DNA of 64,000 nucleotides from assembly GCA_028023455.1 (NCBI GenBank), contig JAQFVV010000182.1:930001-994000 (forward strand), given 5' to 3'. The notes under the pieces were generated by a model that saw only the letters and a program-made list of their open reading frames with translations, did not search any database and was not told where the DNA came from. Shown one piece after another: positions 22,871-36,285 of this stretch (positions are counted from its first letter, which is position 1; every line of letters starts with the position of its first letter). Both the position numbers and the translations under genes were made by a program. This DNA comes from Epiperipatus broadwayi (taxonomy: Eukaryota > Onychophora > Udeonychophora > Euonychophora > Peripatidae).

Positions 22871-24300
22871 TTTAAAAAAAGAAAGTAAGATTTGTTTTTA
22901 ATTCCATAAATACTTTTTTGTTCTTAGTTTTTTTCAAAAAAATTATAATATCCTATCCATGTGCATCACTGAAAAATATTATTGAACCGATATCAACTTG
23001 TTTAAAATTTAGTCTTCTGAAACTGCTATAATAAACAATGAGTGGCCCATCCTGTAATATTTCCTTATATTGTATTGTCATAGATTTCTAATATATGAAC
23101 AAAATTTTAAGGAAATCCATTTGATATATGTAAACACTGATTATAAAATATATCCTAAACAGAGAAAGTCAAGTTAAATAAAAGCATTTAAAAAATATTA
23201 ATCAAGTACAAATTTATTTATTCTTATATCTTCATTTGTATATCTTTTATTAGTCTAACATAATGAGATGACTGTTCAGTATTAATTTTAATGGATGTTC
23301 AATATAAATTATACAAATCTATTTTTATCCCTTTTTTTTTTTTAATTTATAGGCAGGTCAAGGTTTACATTTTAGATTTATGTAAATAAAAGTATTATGT
23401 TAAATCATTTCATCTTATAAATTCATTTCATAATACCTAAAGCAGATTATATTTGTATACAAGTAAAGGGGGGGGGGGGGATCGGCTATTCTTAAAATAA
23501 TATGCCTTAATGTGATGTATATTCCTGAAAGAATTTTTTAAAATAAAATTTCAAAACCCGAATAGATATTGGAGAAATTATCTATCGCTACTAAAAGAAA
23601 TTTAATTGAATATATAAAATATTACATTTTGGTTAATATCTCAGGTAATTTTGTATAAAAATAGTTCACAGGCAGATTAAATAAAAGTATTGTGCAATAT
23701 CTTTGAATGCATTTGTTTATTTAACTTCAATAATGTTAGTGATTTAACACAGTTCCATAGTTTGTGGATACTAGAATGACTTTGACATATGAGAAATGTC
23801 TATAAATAATCAATAAGCAGTCTTAAACAAGAATATCTTCTGATGTCTGAACCTGCAAGCAAAATCTCTCTGTTCATTCTCTCAATTTTTATTGACTTAA
23901 ATTGGTTATAGAATTTAGTTATTATAATATTAATAATGTTTCTGCATTAGCTATGATAATGGGTTTACATATTTATGCAATTGTATTATATTCTTTAATT
24001 GTAAGCACACTACTTTCTGATCTCAATCTTTTTGTTTGCATACTGATACATATATATCAAGTATGGAAAGCTATCAGCCCCAAGAAAACTGATGGAAATA
24101 GTTTTCAGTTAATGTTGAATTAATTTGAAACAAGAGTTTCTCTTGGCATTGGCAGCTATAAGTAGGCATACACTGCATTCATTATATAAGGAGGAACCTA
24201 ATTTTGGTCTATGATAATCAAATATTTCATTTACTTTCTAAATATCATTTCTATTCTTGAATTCATATATGTATTAATGTAAATCTAATAATAGTAAAAA
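22871..24300. other. A+T-rich DNA with a G13 run
   Basis: No gene seen. A poly(G) run of about 13 lies at 23468-23480, unusual in this A+T-rich setting. The 73-codon frame at 23902-24123 is hydrophobic with no recognised family and is not called. Confidence 0.5.
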
Positions 24301-24304
24301 ATAT

Positions 24305-24510
24305 AGGGGCAATAATTTATATGTCCATTTTATTGGTGCTTATGCTCAAATATTAGATTCAGAAAACTCAGAGAGAGAAAGTTTTAATTTCCTATTGGAC
24401 AGTGTTATTGCACCAAACAGTTAAAGAATGAAATTTTCTACAATGAATGTATTAGTAAGAACAATAGAGCATGGCCAAAATTATTAAAAGTAATTTTATG
24501 TTGGAATTTA
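24305..24510 (+). pseudogene. LINE endonuclease fragment of a non-RTE lineage
   Basis: Conceptual translation with frameshifts gives VHFIGAYAQILDSENS, then RESFNFLLDSVI, then NECISKNNRAWPKLLK. This follows the endonuclease of L2/CR1/Jockey-like LINEs (AYAPTLDAEDN...FYxxLDSxI...GDFNARVGxxxxAWPxVLG). Stops are present and the catalytic DFN is degraded, so it is dead. The match is from recognised motif order only. Confidence 0.5.
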
Positions 24511-26519
24511 AATAATTGCTATTGAATTTTTTCTCAATACATACATTTTAAAATATATATATATATAGGTAAAAAAAAAAAAAACATGGCTACATCATTG
24601 ACCAAACAATGGTATTCTATGGATTATATTACAGTTAGGAATTAGAATATAAAAGAATATTATTCAAGCACAGATTATAGATGAGTATATTCCTCATTTA
24701 AAATGTTAATGACAATAAAGTGTCTTATCCAAGACATATTGTTAGAACATTAGATGTTTATTTATCCCAGCACAATAGCATTTGATTCTTTCAGTTTATT
24801 ACAGTATAATTGAGAGCAGTTCTCAAAAGGGCTAAATTGCTTTTTATATAATGTTATGATGACAAAAAGCTTTTTAAAGGAATATTTTGCTGACGATTGT
24901 GTATATTCTAGATTTCACACTGTCTGGTTCTTTGCTAATGGTTATATTATTAGTAACTTAATTAAATAAAAACACTTTCTGCATGATAGAATAATAAAAT
25001 GTGTGTGAAGCTTCACAAGCAATATAGGAATTTAATAATAGAAATTCAGAGACAAAAATCTTAAGAATAGGTAGTGGGTTGAAACCGTAAAGGAATAGTT
25101 ATTTGTTGAGTGGTCAATTTAAAACTTTTTATTGCACTGTAAGTAATATGTCTTAAATACTATCATAATTCACTTAAATTAGTAGATAGCACTCATATGA
25201 TAATGATGATATTTTTGAATAAAGAAAAAATTATCTTCTGAATCATGACTTAAGAATTCAGATGTCTGCATTTAATGATTCATGTAACTTTAGACAGATA
25301 TCAAGCTTGATAAAGTTAATCAGCTTCTTTGAATCTTAAAAATGGAAAGAAAGATCAATGGCATATCTGAAGAAGTTTTAAAATATGATAGTTACATATT
25401 TGCTTTAAAACCAGATATTTTTAGAAATATATGGTTCAATGAATTCATACTGTATGATTTTAAAAATCTTTGAATAATAATTTATTAAAATGAAAGAATA
25501 AAAATATTTTAGTGATTATCATGAAACTATGATTGTTATTACCTTTAGCAAAAGTATTTACAAGGATTTATTAAATAGATTATTTTCAAACATAAATGAG
25601 AGGTAGTTTGAAAGACCCCACAAGCAGACAAATACAAGAAAATTGTCATGAGTAGAAGTATGATTTATGTCCTTTGTTGGCAGTTTGATAAAGATATTTG
25701 ACTTAATCATCAAGCAAATGCATAGAAAGTTATTCATGTATAATTGTTGCATGGAGGTATGAGAGAAAATAATATAGAAAATCTGAGACATTTATAATAA
25801 TAATAATAATAATTGTTTAATAGAGATGAATATTAATTACAACATACCAAAATGTACATCAATGCTCTCTGAAACAATATATAGGTTACTTCATGAGATA
25901 TTCATCAGTTTTTGATGAAAAGTTTTTAATTTGAATTATTTAAAAGAAAAACACACGAACTCTTATCATCTCAACTCCTAGATTCATCATAAACTGATGA
26001 TTGAGCTTTTTTTAAATCAATCTAAAGAGATGATCTACAGAGTTCATTTAATAATTTTTTGAATTAATTACAGTTTCAAAATCTCATCTGATTTTTTATT
26101 ATTGTATAAAAAATATGACCTCTATTGATTAATAGTATTATGGGATCATTTTTTAAATACTTGTATTTTTTTAATGTGTCATAAAAAGGTGTAATTAATT
26201 AATAAATATATCTTTTTAGCATTTTTAATCCATCAGTTATTTTTAAGCTTTCTCATTCTGTCATCATCCTTAAAATTCTATTTCTGCTGTAACTTACAAT
26301 CATTTTCTTTTCATATGATAGAAGAGACATCTTCAGCAATTTATGATTTGGATGCTTATCAGCTTGCAGATATAAATCACATTGTATTTCTTGGTAACTT
26401 TAAAGGTTAGAAAAGTGGAATGTAGATAATGAAGTGTAACATGAACTTCAGTGCTACACTTAATAAATTAAAATATTAGTTATATTGGTATATATATTTC
26501 AGTCAAATGAGTTGTATTT
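24511..26519. other. A+T-rich DNA, no recognised feature
   Basis: Unique-looking sequence with a TA run at about 24556 and an (ATA)n run at about 25794-25812. No supported gene. Confidence 0.45.
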
Positions 26520-27745
26520 TGGACTTTTGGGCTGCAGAAAGTTTACTGTTAACAAAAAGTAGGTTCTTTGATTTCACTTTGAAGTTTCAAAAGAAATGAG
26601 GTCAAATTCCCAATGTCCATTCTATATGTTTTTATCATAGCAAGTATTATTATTGTGTGGGTATTCATATGGTAAATGAACAGGGATGGGCTGCTTGCCA
26701 ACACACAAAAAATAGTGTGTTTACTGGATTTTTACCTTTAAGTTTGGTCTTTCTTCTCAATAACCTTATAGTTCTTAATTGGAATATCAGTTGAATTATT
26801 TTGAAAGCAAGATATATGTGTAAATGGTCTTTCTTTATATAGATATTTACAATCATGAAAGGCAGTTTATGTTTTATTCCTGGGATCCAATAAAATTGCC
26901 ACTAAAGGCAGTAATTGGTGTATGAAGCACAGAATGATAAGAATGCCCTGGATAGACTTGCCATTTGATGATGTTTTTATTTAGATAGCTACAGCTACAA
27001 ATTGCTTTCAAGTAAAGAAAGTTGGCATGAAATGGAAACTTCAGGAAATGTCACAAAAGTTATCAGATGAAAGTAAAAGAATAGCACTAAAGATAAATCC
27101 TAAAAAGACTAAAGTAATGTTCAACAAATTTTCATAGCAAAATGAAATGATTGATAATCATAAATTAGGAGAAGTTAACAATTACAAATACTTTATTCAG
27201 ATTTTTGATAAAAATGGAAACAGATGAAATCAATCATAGAATTAAACTTGGGTGGAGTGCTTTTGGTAGAAAATAATTTTAAGATTAAAATCTGCTTATG
27301 TATTTAAAAAGGAAGGTTTTTAATAAATATATTTTACCAGTTCTTATTTATGGATCTACACTTGTACACCTACCAGAAAAGCAATACAGAGACATCAGAC
27401 CATCCAGTGAAGCATGAGGAAATATATGTTAGAAATAATAATAAAAGAATGAAAAGGAATTACATGAGTTAGAGCACAAACTAATGACATTGACTTCATA
27501 GAAAAATTAAGAGACTGAAATGGTGTTGGATTGGAATATTGCTAAAAGAGATGATAATAGATTTTTAATTAAAATTTGAAATTGAATACAAAGAGATTTA
27601 AAAGATAGGAAGAGGCCACATGTTGAAAAAAGAGACTATGAATAAGAGAAAGTAAATTAAACTTGGTGAAACTTTCATCAATGGATCAATAATGTTTGAA
27701 ATTGATAATGATATTGAGCTGTTATTCTGTCTAATTTATGGACAT
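26520..27745 (+). pseudogene. RTE-type LINE copy with internal deletion
   Basis: The first part (26520-27035) matches the leader and start of the 17.2-kb copy (for example AATTCCCAATGTCCAT, then GCTACAGCTACA). The sequence then jumps to the RT C-terminal region: KLSDESKRIALKINPKKTKV, MFNKFS, EVNNYKYFIQIF, SVECFW-like and a degraded GWIGILLKEM at about 27500. The endonuclease and palm are missing, so the copy joins the 5' end directly to the 3' third. It is inactive. Confidence 0.75.
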
Positions 27746-28924
27746 TGAATCTTCATCAACTTAGTATAAAGACTGAAAATATTTCATTTGAGGATCCTTC
27801 ATAATATTTTGAAAATATGATCATAATCATATCAATCAGTGGTATTTTTTACTTTGTTTGATATAATAAATATAATCTGCAAATGTGGCATGTAAAATAT
27901 ACAGAAAATAACATACTTGTTAAGTAATATTTTATAATTCAACATACCTTAATTTTAGGAGAAGCAGATCTCATTTGTTTTATAAAAATTATACAAAAGA
28001 TAGTTTTTAAATGTGTTATAATAATTTTCTATTATTAACACAATATGACCAAAGATAGAATACTATGGAGAGTAACTATTAGGGAAGATATTTTTCAGAA
28101 AGAAAAGTGTGTTAAAGAAATTAAAAGATAATTCCATGAGGTTTTAGATACACATGTTGAAAGACCAGTGTATCAAATATATGGATGTATTTGTGTTTCA
28201 CAGACTGGATTCTATAGCTGCAAAAAATTTATCTTTATTTTTTTTTTTTTTTTATGAGAGAGAAGAGTCAGAATTGCCATGTTCATTTATGTAAGATTAT
28301 TAAAAATTATAATAAATATTAGAAAAAATAATTAAAACATTTCTACAATTTTGGAACAATTATATTTCTATTTAAATGCAAAATTTATATTTTTAATTGT
28401 ATCACTCTGTGTTTATTATAAAATATATTAGAAATGAAAAAAAAAAAAAACCATATGAGTCTGTATCTTTTTATATATTTATTCTTTCTTTTTTTCTGTT
28501 AGCTTTATTTTGTTTATTAATTTTTTCTTGTCTTAGTATTAATATCTATATTGAGCTCAGCAATATAGAATGTACTTAATAACCTCCACTACACACTCTT
28601 GAAACATGCGAATAAAAACATCATAGACAAATGATCTCCAAGTTGAATTTCACATTGAACCAGCACTCATCAGTTGGCCCAGGCCACAATCTCTTATATA
28701 CAATTTTATCATATGTTCAGTCTTTATCAATAGTAAATTGTTACATTTTGATTTACAAGGGTCAAACTTATTTCATCCACAACATGATCCTGTCTAGATT
28801 AACACATATAGGACGGATATTGACTGGACACTTGATCATAGTCTTGTTAACAGGGAAATGTTTTTAATTACATAGGAAAAAGCAATCATAAACTACACTT
28901 GCATAAGGTATTAAACATTTTATG
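27746..28924. other. Mostly A+T-rich spacer with one moderate-complexity patch
   Basis: 28.55-28.87 kb is less A+T-biased than its neighbours and contains a 78-codon frame (28631-28867) without a recognised family. I do not call a gene. Confidence 0.4.
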
Positions 28925-28964
28925 AATGAATAATGAGTATACCATTTAAATGATAGCCAAAAAT

Positions 28965-29245
28965 CGTGGAACAATAAATTATTCGATTATTTTTTGCCTT
29001 ATGTGATTTAGTTAGTGGCAAAATTGCTCTAACTCTGACATTTCTGCTGCTGAAATATTTTTGAACTTTCTAGCCACAAATTGTTCGATTATTTTTGTGC
29101 TCTTGGTGATTCAGTGCAGTTGTAGATTGGCATATTCTAGAGCGCTCAACATCCACGAGTCGCGGATTAACTATCACTTCCGGTGCTTGATTTTTTATAA
29201 ATTTCTAAGCATAAACCATTCTATTATTATTCCATCGTTTAGCAA
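28965..29245 (+). repeat. Two SINE-like units in tandem
   Basis: A block resembling ATTATTCGATTATTTTT, then a GTGATTTAGT or GTGATTCAGTG head, recurs about 110 bp apart (28975 and 29084). Each is followed by a body and an AACTTTCTAG or AATTTCTAAGC-type tail, and the second ends in CTATTATTATT. GGTGATTCAGTGCAGTTG resembles a tRNA A box. The tail matches 2.7 and 31.9 kb. This looks like a decayed dimer of tRNA-derived SINEs. Confidence 0.45.
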
Positions 29246-29960
29246 TAACAATACTTAACATAGTTTTGAAATTTATATATATATATATTTTACAAAGCAA
29301 CATGAATATTAAATGTATATAAGTTTAAATTTAAAAAAAAATCTAATTGTGTAAAGAGATGTTCATATTATGTTTATTGCTTCACTCTTTATAGAATCTG
29401 GAATTAATAATAATAATAAAGTGACATTTATAACAGTCAGTTTCAAATGTCATTAAATTTGACTTTGTTTATGTTGAATTGATAAGAAATAATAGACTTT
29501 TTATGTAATGTAAAGAAAAAAAATTCAAATCTTATCTGTTACCCGGGATATTATTTCTTTAAAGTATAAATTAAATAACAAGAACAAAAAAAACTTAATT
29601 TCTATGGTAATCTTATTCATTACTGGAATTATTTTCAATAGCATGATATTTCTTCTGTTATTGGCCAAGATTTTTTTTTTTTAATTAGAAAAGTTACTAA
29701 TTGTCAAAGTTGATTAAAGACCTTACTGCAATTATATTTAGAGACAAACATATTACCTTTTGTTATTTTTTTTTCTGCTTAATGAATAATGAATAGATCT
29801 TAATACAGCCCTTTCTTTTTTTAAATTACTGATAGTTTATAGTTTACAAAAATTGAATTCATATCTACATTCTTTATATATATACACTATGCAGTTACGT
29901 TTACAATTTAGGACTATTTAGCCATTCTTAGAAGTTTTATTAAAACAAGATAAGAAATCA
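29246..29960. other. A+T-rich DNA, no recognised feature
   Basis: Short TA and T tracts only. Confidence 0.5.
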
Positions 29961-29964
29961 TTGA

Positions 29965-30170
29965 CAGTCTTAGTAGTTCAGTTGGCAATTGGTTAATCTG
30001 GTAAGCAATACTTTTTTTTTTGTTTTTATTTGAAAGACTCAAAAATAAAAAAGACAGACAAAAATTAAATACTTTATATATATTTGATGAAGGATCCTAT
30101 CTGCCATGGCCTAGGTTCACATCTGATTGAAGGGCATTTCAAGTAACCTGAGAATTTTTAAACAAGTCTT
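29965..30170 (+). repeat. tRNA-derived SINE relic, possibly interrupted
   Basis: An A-box-like TAGTAGTTCAGTTGG at about 29971 and a B-box-like GGTTCACATCTG at about 30114 lie in tRNA order but about 140 bp apart. A T/A-rich block (30008-30080) sits between them and may be an insertion. Confidence 0.4.
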
Positions 30171-30254
30171 TTTTTTTCCACCCCAGCTAACTAAACTTTG
30201 GTCAGTATAGATAATTAATAATTTGTTAAGCGCATAATCATTACGTAATACATA

Positions 30255-30423
30255 TTAAGGCTATAACCTTAAGACTATGCGCCTAGTTGCGACAGTAGTG
30301 ATCTCTACAAATCTTAACACAGGATTAACACTCTTGTCATTTAAAGTCATTAATCTTGTGTTCAGATTTGTAGAGGTCCCTACTGTCGCATCTAGGTGCA
30401 TAGTCTTAAAGTTATAGCCCCAA
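30255..30423. mobile_element. Hairpin MITE
   Basis: Arms 30257-30327 and 30350-30420 pair over about 70 bp, with blocks CTATAACCTTAAGACTATG, GCGACAGTAG, TCTCTACAAATCTTAACAC and their complements, and a loop of about 22 nt. There is no coding capacity. A second partial copy at 43.43-43.50 kb shows it is a dispersed family. The terminal sequence is close to AAGGCTATAAC/GTTATAGCCCC. Confidence 0.85.
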
Positions 30424-30599
30424 TATAGATAAATAATTATTGATTAATAAATGAATATTAGTTCTTAAAGATAAAACAAATAGAAAAGTATAAAAATCCT
30501 CAACTTGACCTGCAAGTAAACTGTATCTGAGTGATATTAAATTTTTTACTTATCTTCATTCCAATAATAATAAAAAGTTTTTGACCAGGAATTTATAAG

Positions 30600-30770
30600 T
30601 TTAAGGGCTGGAAGTAACAGAACGGGAATTACAATCTGAAGAATCTTACTCTTCAGATTCTTTCATTCTACTACTGCACCAAATCATGTAGAACATCTTA
30701 TTTCTTTAGTGCAGTAATGGAGATGTGGCTTCTGGAATTCAAAGTCTATCAGAGTGTGGCACTCACTTTA
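30600..30770. repeat. Two tRNA-SINE-like relics in opposite orientation
   Basis: On the minus strand GATTTGGTGCAGTAGTAG (from about 30694) and GATTGTAATTCCCG resemble A and B boxes. On the plus strand TTAGTGCAGTAATGG and GGAATTCAAAGTC at 30708-30752 do the same. A related minus-strand head occurs at 46.27 kb. Heavily decayed. Confidence 0.35.
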
Positions 30771-30789
30771 TTATTTCAAGTGCTCAAAC

Positions 30790-31920
30790 ATTTTATAAAT
30801 TGAAGTTAATCACTTATTTATTTATTTTATTAACCTTTTAATTAAATATGCAAATTTATGCACAATCATTAAATAAAAAAAAGTGTGGGAGAGAATAAAA
30901 GATCAAAAAAGGATGTTTTGATTCATTTCTATCTTGGGAATCATGTCTTTTGTTGTATCTTTATTTATATGAATTTAAAAAGAATGGGGAAGGATGGAGG
31001 TTGTTTAATATATCTATAAAAAGATATTATACGTGGGAAAGAGAAAGTTGAATAACTCCATGAGTGTGTATGTTTAAAATTAAAAAATCAGATATATTAA
31101 TCCTTAATTGAGGTTTAAAGTTTATATCTGTGCTAGAGACAATCTCTAGTTTAGAAAATGATTAGTAATAATCATTATTGTATTTATCTGAGATGGATGG
31201 TATCAAAGTTGTGAATAGAGTGAGTTTGACAATGGTAAATAAAAAGGTAACAATTCATTACAACTACTATTATTAAAAAGGCAAATATTATCTGGGTAAT
31301 GTTGCATTAAATTATATTTGCAACAATCTATAAATAAAAACAAATTAAAATTTATTCAAATATTGAAAATAAATTTAAATTAGCACCAAATTAGAATATT
31401 AAAAAGAGGTTAAATGTAACAATATTTTTAAGAAATAATTTATAATTAATATCAATTGAATAAACTACAGTGTTCAATAAATAATTGTAAATATTAATTA
31501 TTTAGTATATCATGTGATACTTAAGCACCCTTGTAGTAATAGATTGAGCATTTAACACTTTTATTCAGCTAATCTGATTTAAATTTATTTTTTTTAAAAG
31601 TATGTTATTCAGCCCTAAATCACTCCTGGAAGCTCTCAGATCACCATTTGTTTTAGACTGCATAACCCCAATATTCTGTTGATGTAAATCTTTCTTGGAC
31701 TATTTTCGCACAAGTTGAAATATTGCAGAATACTAACAGTAATTTTTTAAGATGAAGTGAAATGGTTTCAGCAAAACAAATTAACATTTCTCTCTCAATA
31801 AGGTATCATCTGATGTACAATTTTTATAAATGATGATGAGAACTAGGATAGATCTGAAGCCTTAAAAATTACTTTAAGTATATTGAACTCATCATAAGTT
31901 TATTAATATAACATTTTATG
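30790..31920. other. A+T-rich DNA, no recognised feature
   Basis: No frame or repeat family recognised. Confidence 0.45.
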
Positions 31921-31929
31921 AGTTCATTA

Positions 31930-32056
31930 ATATACAGTGGCAGAGAATTGGACTGGAGCCAATAATCACGAATCACTGCTCCAATTGTGTCATTTTTGGC
32001 GCTCTAACTTTTATGAACTCCTGAGCAATAAATCATTTATTATTATTATTAAGTAA
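31930..32056 (+). repeat. tRNA-derived SINE with (ATT)n tail
   Basis: The head TACAGTGGCAGAGAATTGG resembles an A box. A following GAATCACTGCTCCAATTG may be a decayed B box. The body GGCGCTCTAACTTTTATGAA, then CTCCTGAGCAATAAATC, ends in ATTTATTATTATTATT. This is the best-preserved copy of the family also seen at 2.7 and 29.1 kb. Confidence 0.6.
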
Positions 32057-33359
32057 TTGGGTACTTACATATTAGATCTGTTGCCCATATTTGTCATGCC
32101 TTTCTCAGAATGACGGGGGAGGGGTTGGCATTGTATTAAAAAGCACAACCACCTGTTTTTGTTTAGTGTCGGAATGTGTAATTATTTTTGTGTACAAGTT
32201 TACACTTTTCATATTATTAAAAATTTAACTTTTTAATATGACATTCTGCCACTGCAAACATCTCCACCCCCACCCCCCACTCCCACAGAGAAAGATGTGA
32301 CATTTTCCCATGCAAACCCAGGCAGCAGTAAAACAAATTGTGAAACTGACAAATTGAAAAAAAAATGTATAGAATCGAAATATAGAAGAAAAATTAGAAA
32401 GATAGATTTGATGATTGCTGGTTTAGCATGAAATACTTTTATTGGTGATTATTTATCTTATCAACATGTGTATGATCAGATGGGTCAGCAATATGAGATG
32501 GCATGGAGAGTTGAGGGTCATGTGAAAGTCTGAGTTCGAATCCCTTATACATTATATATGTGTAGGTGTGTGTAAGCCTGTATAGTGTATTAAAACAGTT
32601 TAGATAGATAAAGCAAGTTGGAAAGACTGAAATAATGATTGGAAATAGGATGAGAAATTATTATTTTAAAAAATGCATTAAAGACTAGAAAAATGTAAAA
32701 TGATATATATAGAATAATAGATCTTTGTTCAAATTAATTGGAAAAAAATAATATCCATTTAAATAAAGTAGACTGTGCAATAATGAAGGGAGAAATTATA
32801 TCTTTAAATAAGATGCTGATAATGAGCAGGGAATTGATGAAATTCAGGTGAATTTAAAAAAGCAGTGAGTGATTGAAAAAAATTTCAGGGAATTTGTTAC
32901 GAATCAGACAGATGACCAATTAATTTTTTTTCAACAGAATGAGAAAAGGCTTAATTCATGAAATGTGAGGATTTTAGAACAATTATCTTAATCTCATGGT
33001 CACTATGCTGACTTTAATAGTCTTTCAAATGTATTTCAAATTGATTGTTTAATAAAGTTAAGTAATAAATAAAAAAAATAATTTAGCAAATGATAATGTG
33101 ATAAATCTAAAGTTAATGCACATAGTTTCATATAATACTATGATTTCATATAAAACATGAAATTATTATTTTTTTCTTATTGTGTTTAAATAAGTAATAT
33201 TTAATCTAGATGAGTTATTTCTCTACAATAATCAAAACCTAAATTTTTTTCACAAGAAAGAACAAAAAATTAACTTAATTTGAACCTTCTTCTTTTTTTT
33301 TTAAATTAATGATGCCCATTTTCAATAAAAACAAGTAAAAAAAAATTATTCACTATTTC
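32057..33359. other. A+T-rich DNA with one tRNA-like B box
   Basis: GAGTTCGAATCCC at about 32532 matches a Pol III B box, with a weak A box upstream (GGCATGGAGAGTTG at about 32499), so it is probably a decayed SINE. A C-rich patch (CCCCACCCCCCACTCCCAC) lies at about 32269. Nothing else recognised. Confidence 0.4.
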
Positions 33360-36285
33360 ACATTGAAACAGTATGATTTAGCCATCATACAGTTTCACCT
33401 ACTATATAACATAGTAGTCTTCATTTTCCTAATTCAAACCCTAGAGGTGCACTTATATAACCGTATACTAAATAATTTAATATATAGAAGCATATATTTA
33501 CATGTATATGTGTGTAATTATATATGTGCACACATCTATTTTTAATGGTTGTATATGCATTTTGTAATATTAGATAAATGTTTTATTTGCGAGAAATTGT
33601 ATCTTCGCACATCTGATTGATATTATTATGTATAATGTATATGCCTTTATAATTTCATATAAAGATTTGGTTGTGATTTTAAGCTGTGGACATTGTATAT
33701 ATATGAGAACATACCTGTGTATATATGTGAAGGTAACTGTAATGTAATCGGTTTGCTAAACATTACAAGTTTTCTAAATTATTTCCAAATTGTCTTTGAA
33801 GTTATTCAATTTACTAAATTGCTAGTATTCGCATATAGTAATTAAATTCAGAGATGATTTTCTTAGATGTATGCTAAATATTGACAGCTTGAATCTCTTT
33901 GAAAAAAAAAAATCGCTCTTTAAAAAAAGAATTCAAGGTTTATGGCTATCTCAATTACTTCACACTAAACTGAGAAACGAACTTTATGGATCTTATGAAA
34001 TAAAGTTAGAATCAGTCATTGACAGTAGCCGCCTGCAATAAATCCAGCCGGTTCTTTTGTAGTTGATAAAATTAGTGACTTCTGAAGTTTTAAAGTTTAA
34101 AAATAAAGATTGTGAATATATTGATGGCTTGTGAGAGGGGGTAGAAAGAAATATAAAAACCCCAGTTTAAAGTGAAATTGATTCCTATCCATTTTGCTTT
34201 ACTCTCACTTTAACTTAACTGTGCACAGTTTTATTATGGAGATCAGTGGCTAGAAACTGTCATTGTTGCCTCCTCGGTGGCAGAACTGCTTATGGAGATA
34301 GAGTACTCAAACCCCAGCATACCTGAAAGAATAACTCATAGAAAGACCAGCCGATGAACCAGCAAGTGCGCATGTGTGTAATCCTGCCAAGCTGCAAGCC
34401 TTCAAACTCAAACAACCAGTAACAAATCCTCAACTTAAGCTATCCTAATGCTATAGAAATTCTAAATCTTTCCTAAAGCTAGCTGTAAAATATAAGTAAT
34501 GTGCACAAACTCTTAAACTTAAATCTCATAAATTAATTAAAGTGTGTTAGATAAGGGTATTTCAATTTGTATAATTTTAAAATAACTTTAAAAGCTAAAT
34601 TGTAAATCTTGCCTAATCTCAATTTCTCTTAAATCTTTTAAATTCAACTTGTAAAAAGATAATGACTGTCTTATTATTTTATCTATTCTCATCTATATTT
34701 ATGCCTATACATATATTTTATTACAATGCATTTATTAATTTGTGCTATGCCTTCAGAGCGGAGATTACTAATTATTATAAACATAAAGGATGCTTTGTTC
34801 TCAAGTAAATTAATTCATGCTGCTTTTGACATACTTCTAAATCTCTGGTCTGAAAACCTACTCTTATATATATTAGTTAAGCTGCTATGTTTTAGCTTAA
34901 TATTTCATCTGGGTTTGCTTATTAAAGGTCTGTTTAGTTGAATAAGTGAGAGTGACATTTTAAAGCATATTGTCAAGTAATTAGCCAAGTTTAAGTCCCA
35001 AATATGCTTTAGCCTTCCTTAATTTATTATCATAGACCATGTAGGTTAATGCGTAAACTAGATCATTTTAATAAAGTCTGTTTTAGCACAGTTTAAGTAT
35101 GCTAATTCACCTAACTGGCGTAGGGTAGTTTCGCAGAATAAAACTATAGATTTCACACTTTACTAGTAAACTTTAATAATTAATATTTAGAAAGTGTTGT
35201 AAATGGACTTTTATGAAGCACCTCGGTTCATTACGCCTTGCTATTATACACTTATTAAGATGGGATTCCGTTTTAAGGGCCATCCTATTATCCCTAGTTC
35301 AGACTGCTCTCTCTTGCATGGGCTACTGGTTTTAAGGGCCATTCCCATTACTTCTTTCAGAATTGGAACATCCAACATCGTATATTAAGGCTGTTCAATC
35401 ATCCAAATTAAATGTTCACATATAGTAAGCATCCGATACCTGAGAACCGAGTAATCGTTACTGAATCTCATGAGTAAAGGCACATTCAAGCTGCACCTAT
35501 GATGTAATTTGTGTAGCACCGTAGTCTCAGAAGTTATGCTACAAAGCGCCAGTTCACCTGCTGTTATATTAATTGTTCAGCATTGATCTGAATCTCAGAT
35601 CTAGTTTATATAATACTATCTGCATAGAGAGCAGATTGACTGCTCATTACATAATAATAATATTAGATATATTATATAAAGTTGACACTCTCTTAAGATT
35701 TAAATCTTAGCAAACCCAGTAGGAACGGCAGAGCATAATTTAGGCATCATTATAGACATAGAAATAATTATTAATTTATAAATGCTATAATAAAATGATT
35801 GTGACTAAGTACAATAGATTGCAGAACTTGTAGTTTATATATTCACCATACCACCTGTGAGTGGAATATCTAGTACATTTAATTGTTGTTGTTTGTGTTT
35901 TTGACAAGATTAAATAATTTTAAATATATTAATGCATGATGTCTTATTCACTTTGTTGTATTGAATCACTTTCCATATTTATTAATATATGCATTATATA
36001 ACCAACCGTAAGTTGTGTGTGTATTTAGTTAAGCTGCCAAGGGTTTAGTTAATTATTCTCGAGTCTCTTGCTCCACCCTTTGCTACTGTCAGCACAGGAA
36101 TTAAGAGATTATGAGTGTGACTCCATATATGTCATTCATAGGGTAATAAGTCAGGAAGTGTTGGTAAAGGAGCTGAAGTGCGGTCAGATTTGAGGTCTCA
36201 AACCCTCATCTAGATCAGCCTTGGTATAATTTACCAAAACTCTGGATTTTGTTGCATGAATGTACAAATATGAATGTTACAACAT
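33360..36285. mobile_element. Solo LTR, copy A, with ACAT target duplication
   Basis: A 2918-bp unit, 33364-36281, beginning TGAAACAGTATGATTTAGCC and ending GAATGTTACA. It is flanked by ACAT on both sides (33360-33363 and 36282-36285). It aligns along its whole length with 59441-62166, for example GTCTCAAACCCTCATCTAG, then ATCAGCCTTGGTATAAT, then CTGGATTTTGTTGCATGAA near the right end. TG..CA ends, 4-bp duplication and no internal region identify a solo LTR left by LTR-LTR recombination. Read on the minus strand it begins TGTAACATTC, like the 11.5-16.4 kb family, so minus orientation is likely but unproven. Short frames inside it (34726-34941, 35203-35388) have no recognised domain. Confidence 0.85.

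Noticed and set aside
28631-28867. 78-codon frame as a small membrane protein
   Set aside because: Hydrophobic stretches are expected from A+T-rich codons; no signal, homologue or supporting context.
34726-35388. Two short frames in solo LTR A
   Set aside because: The aligned part of solo LTR B does not keep them open and no domain is recognised.
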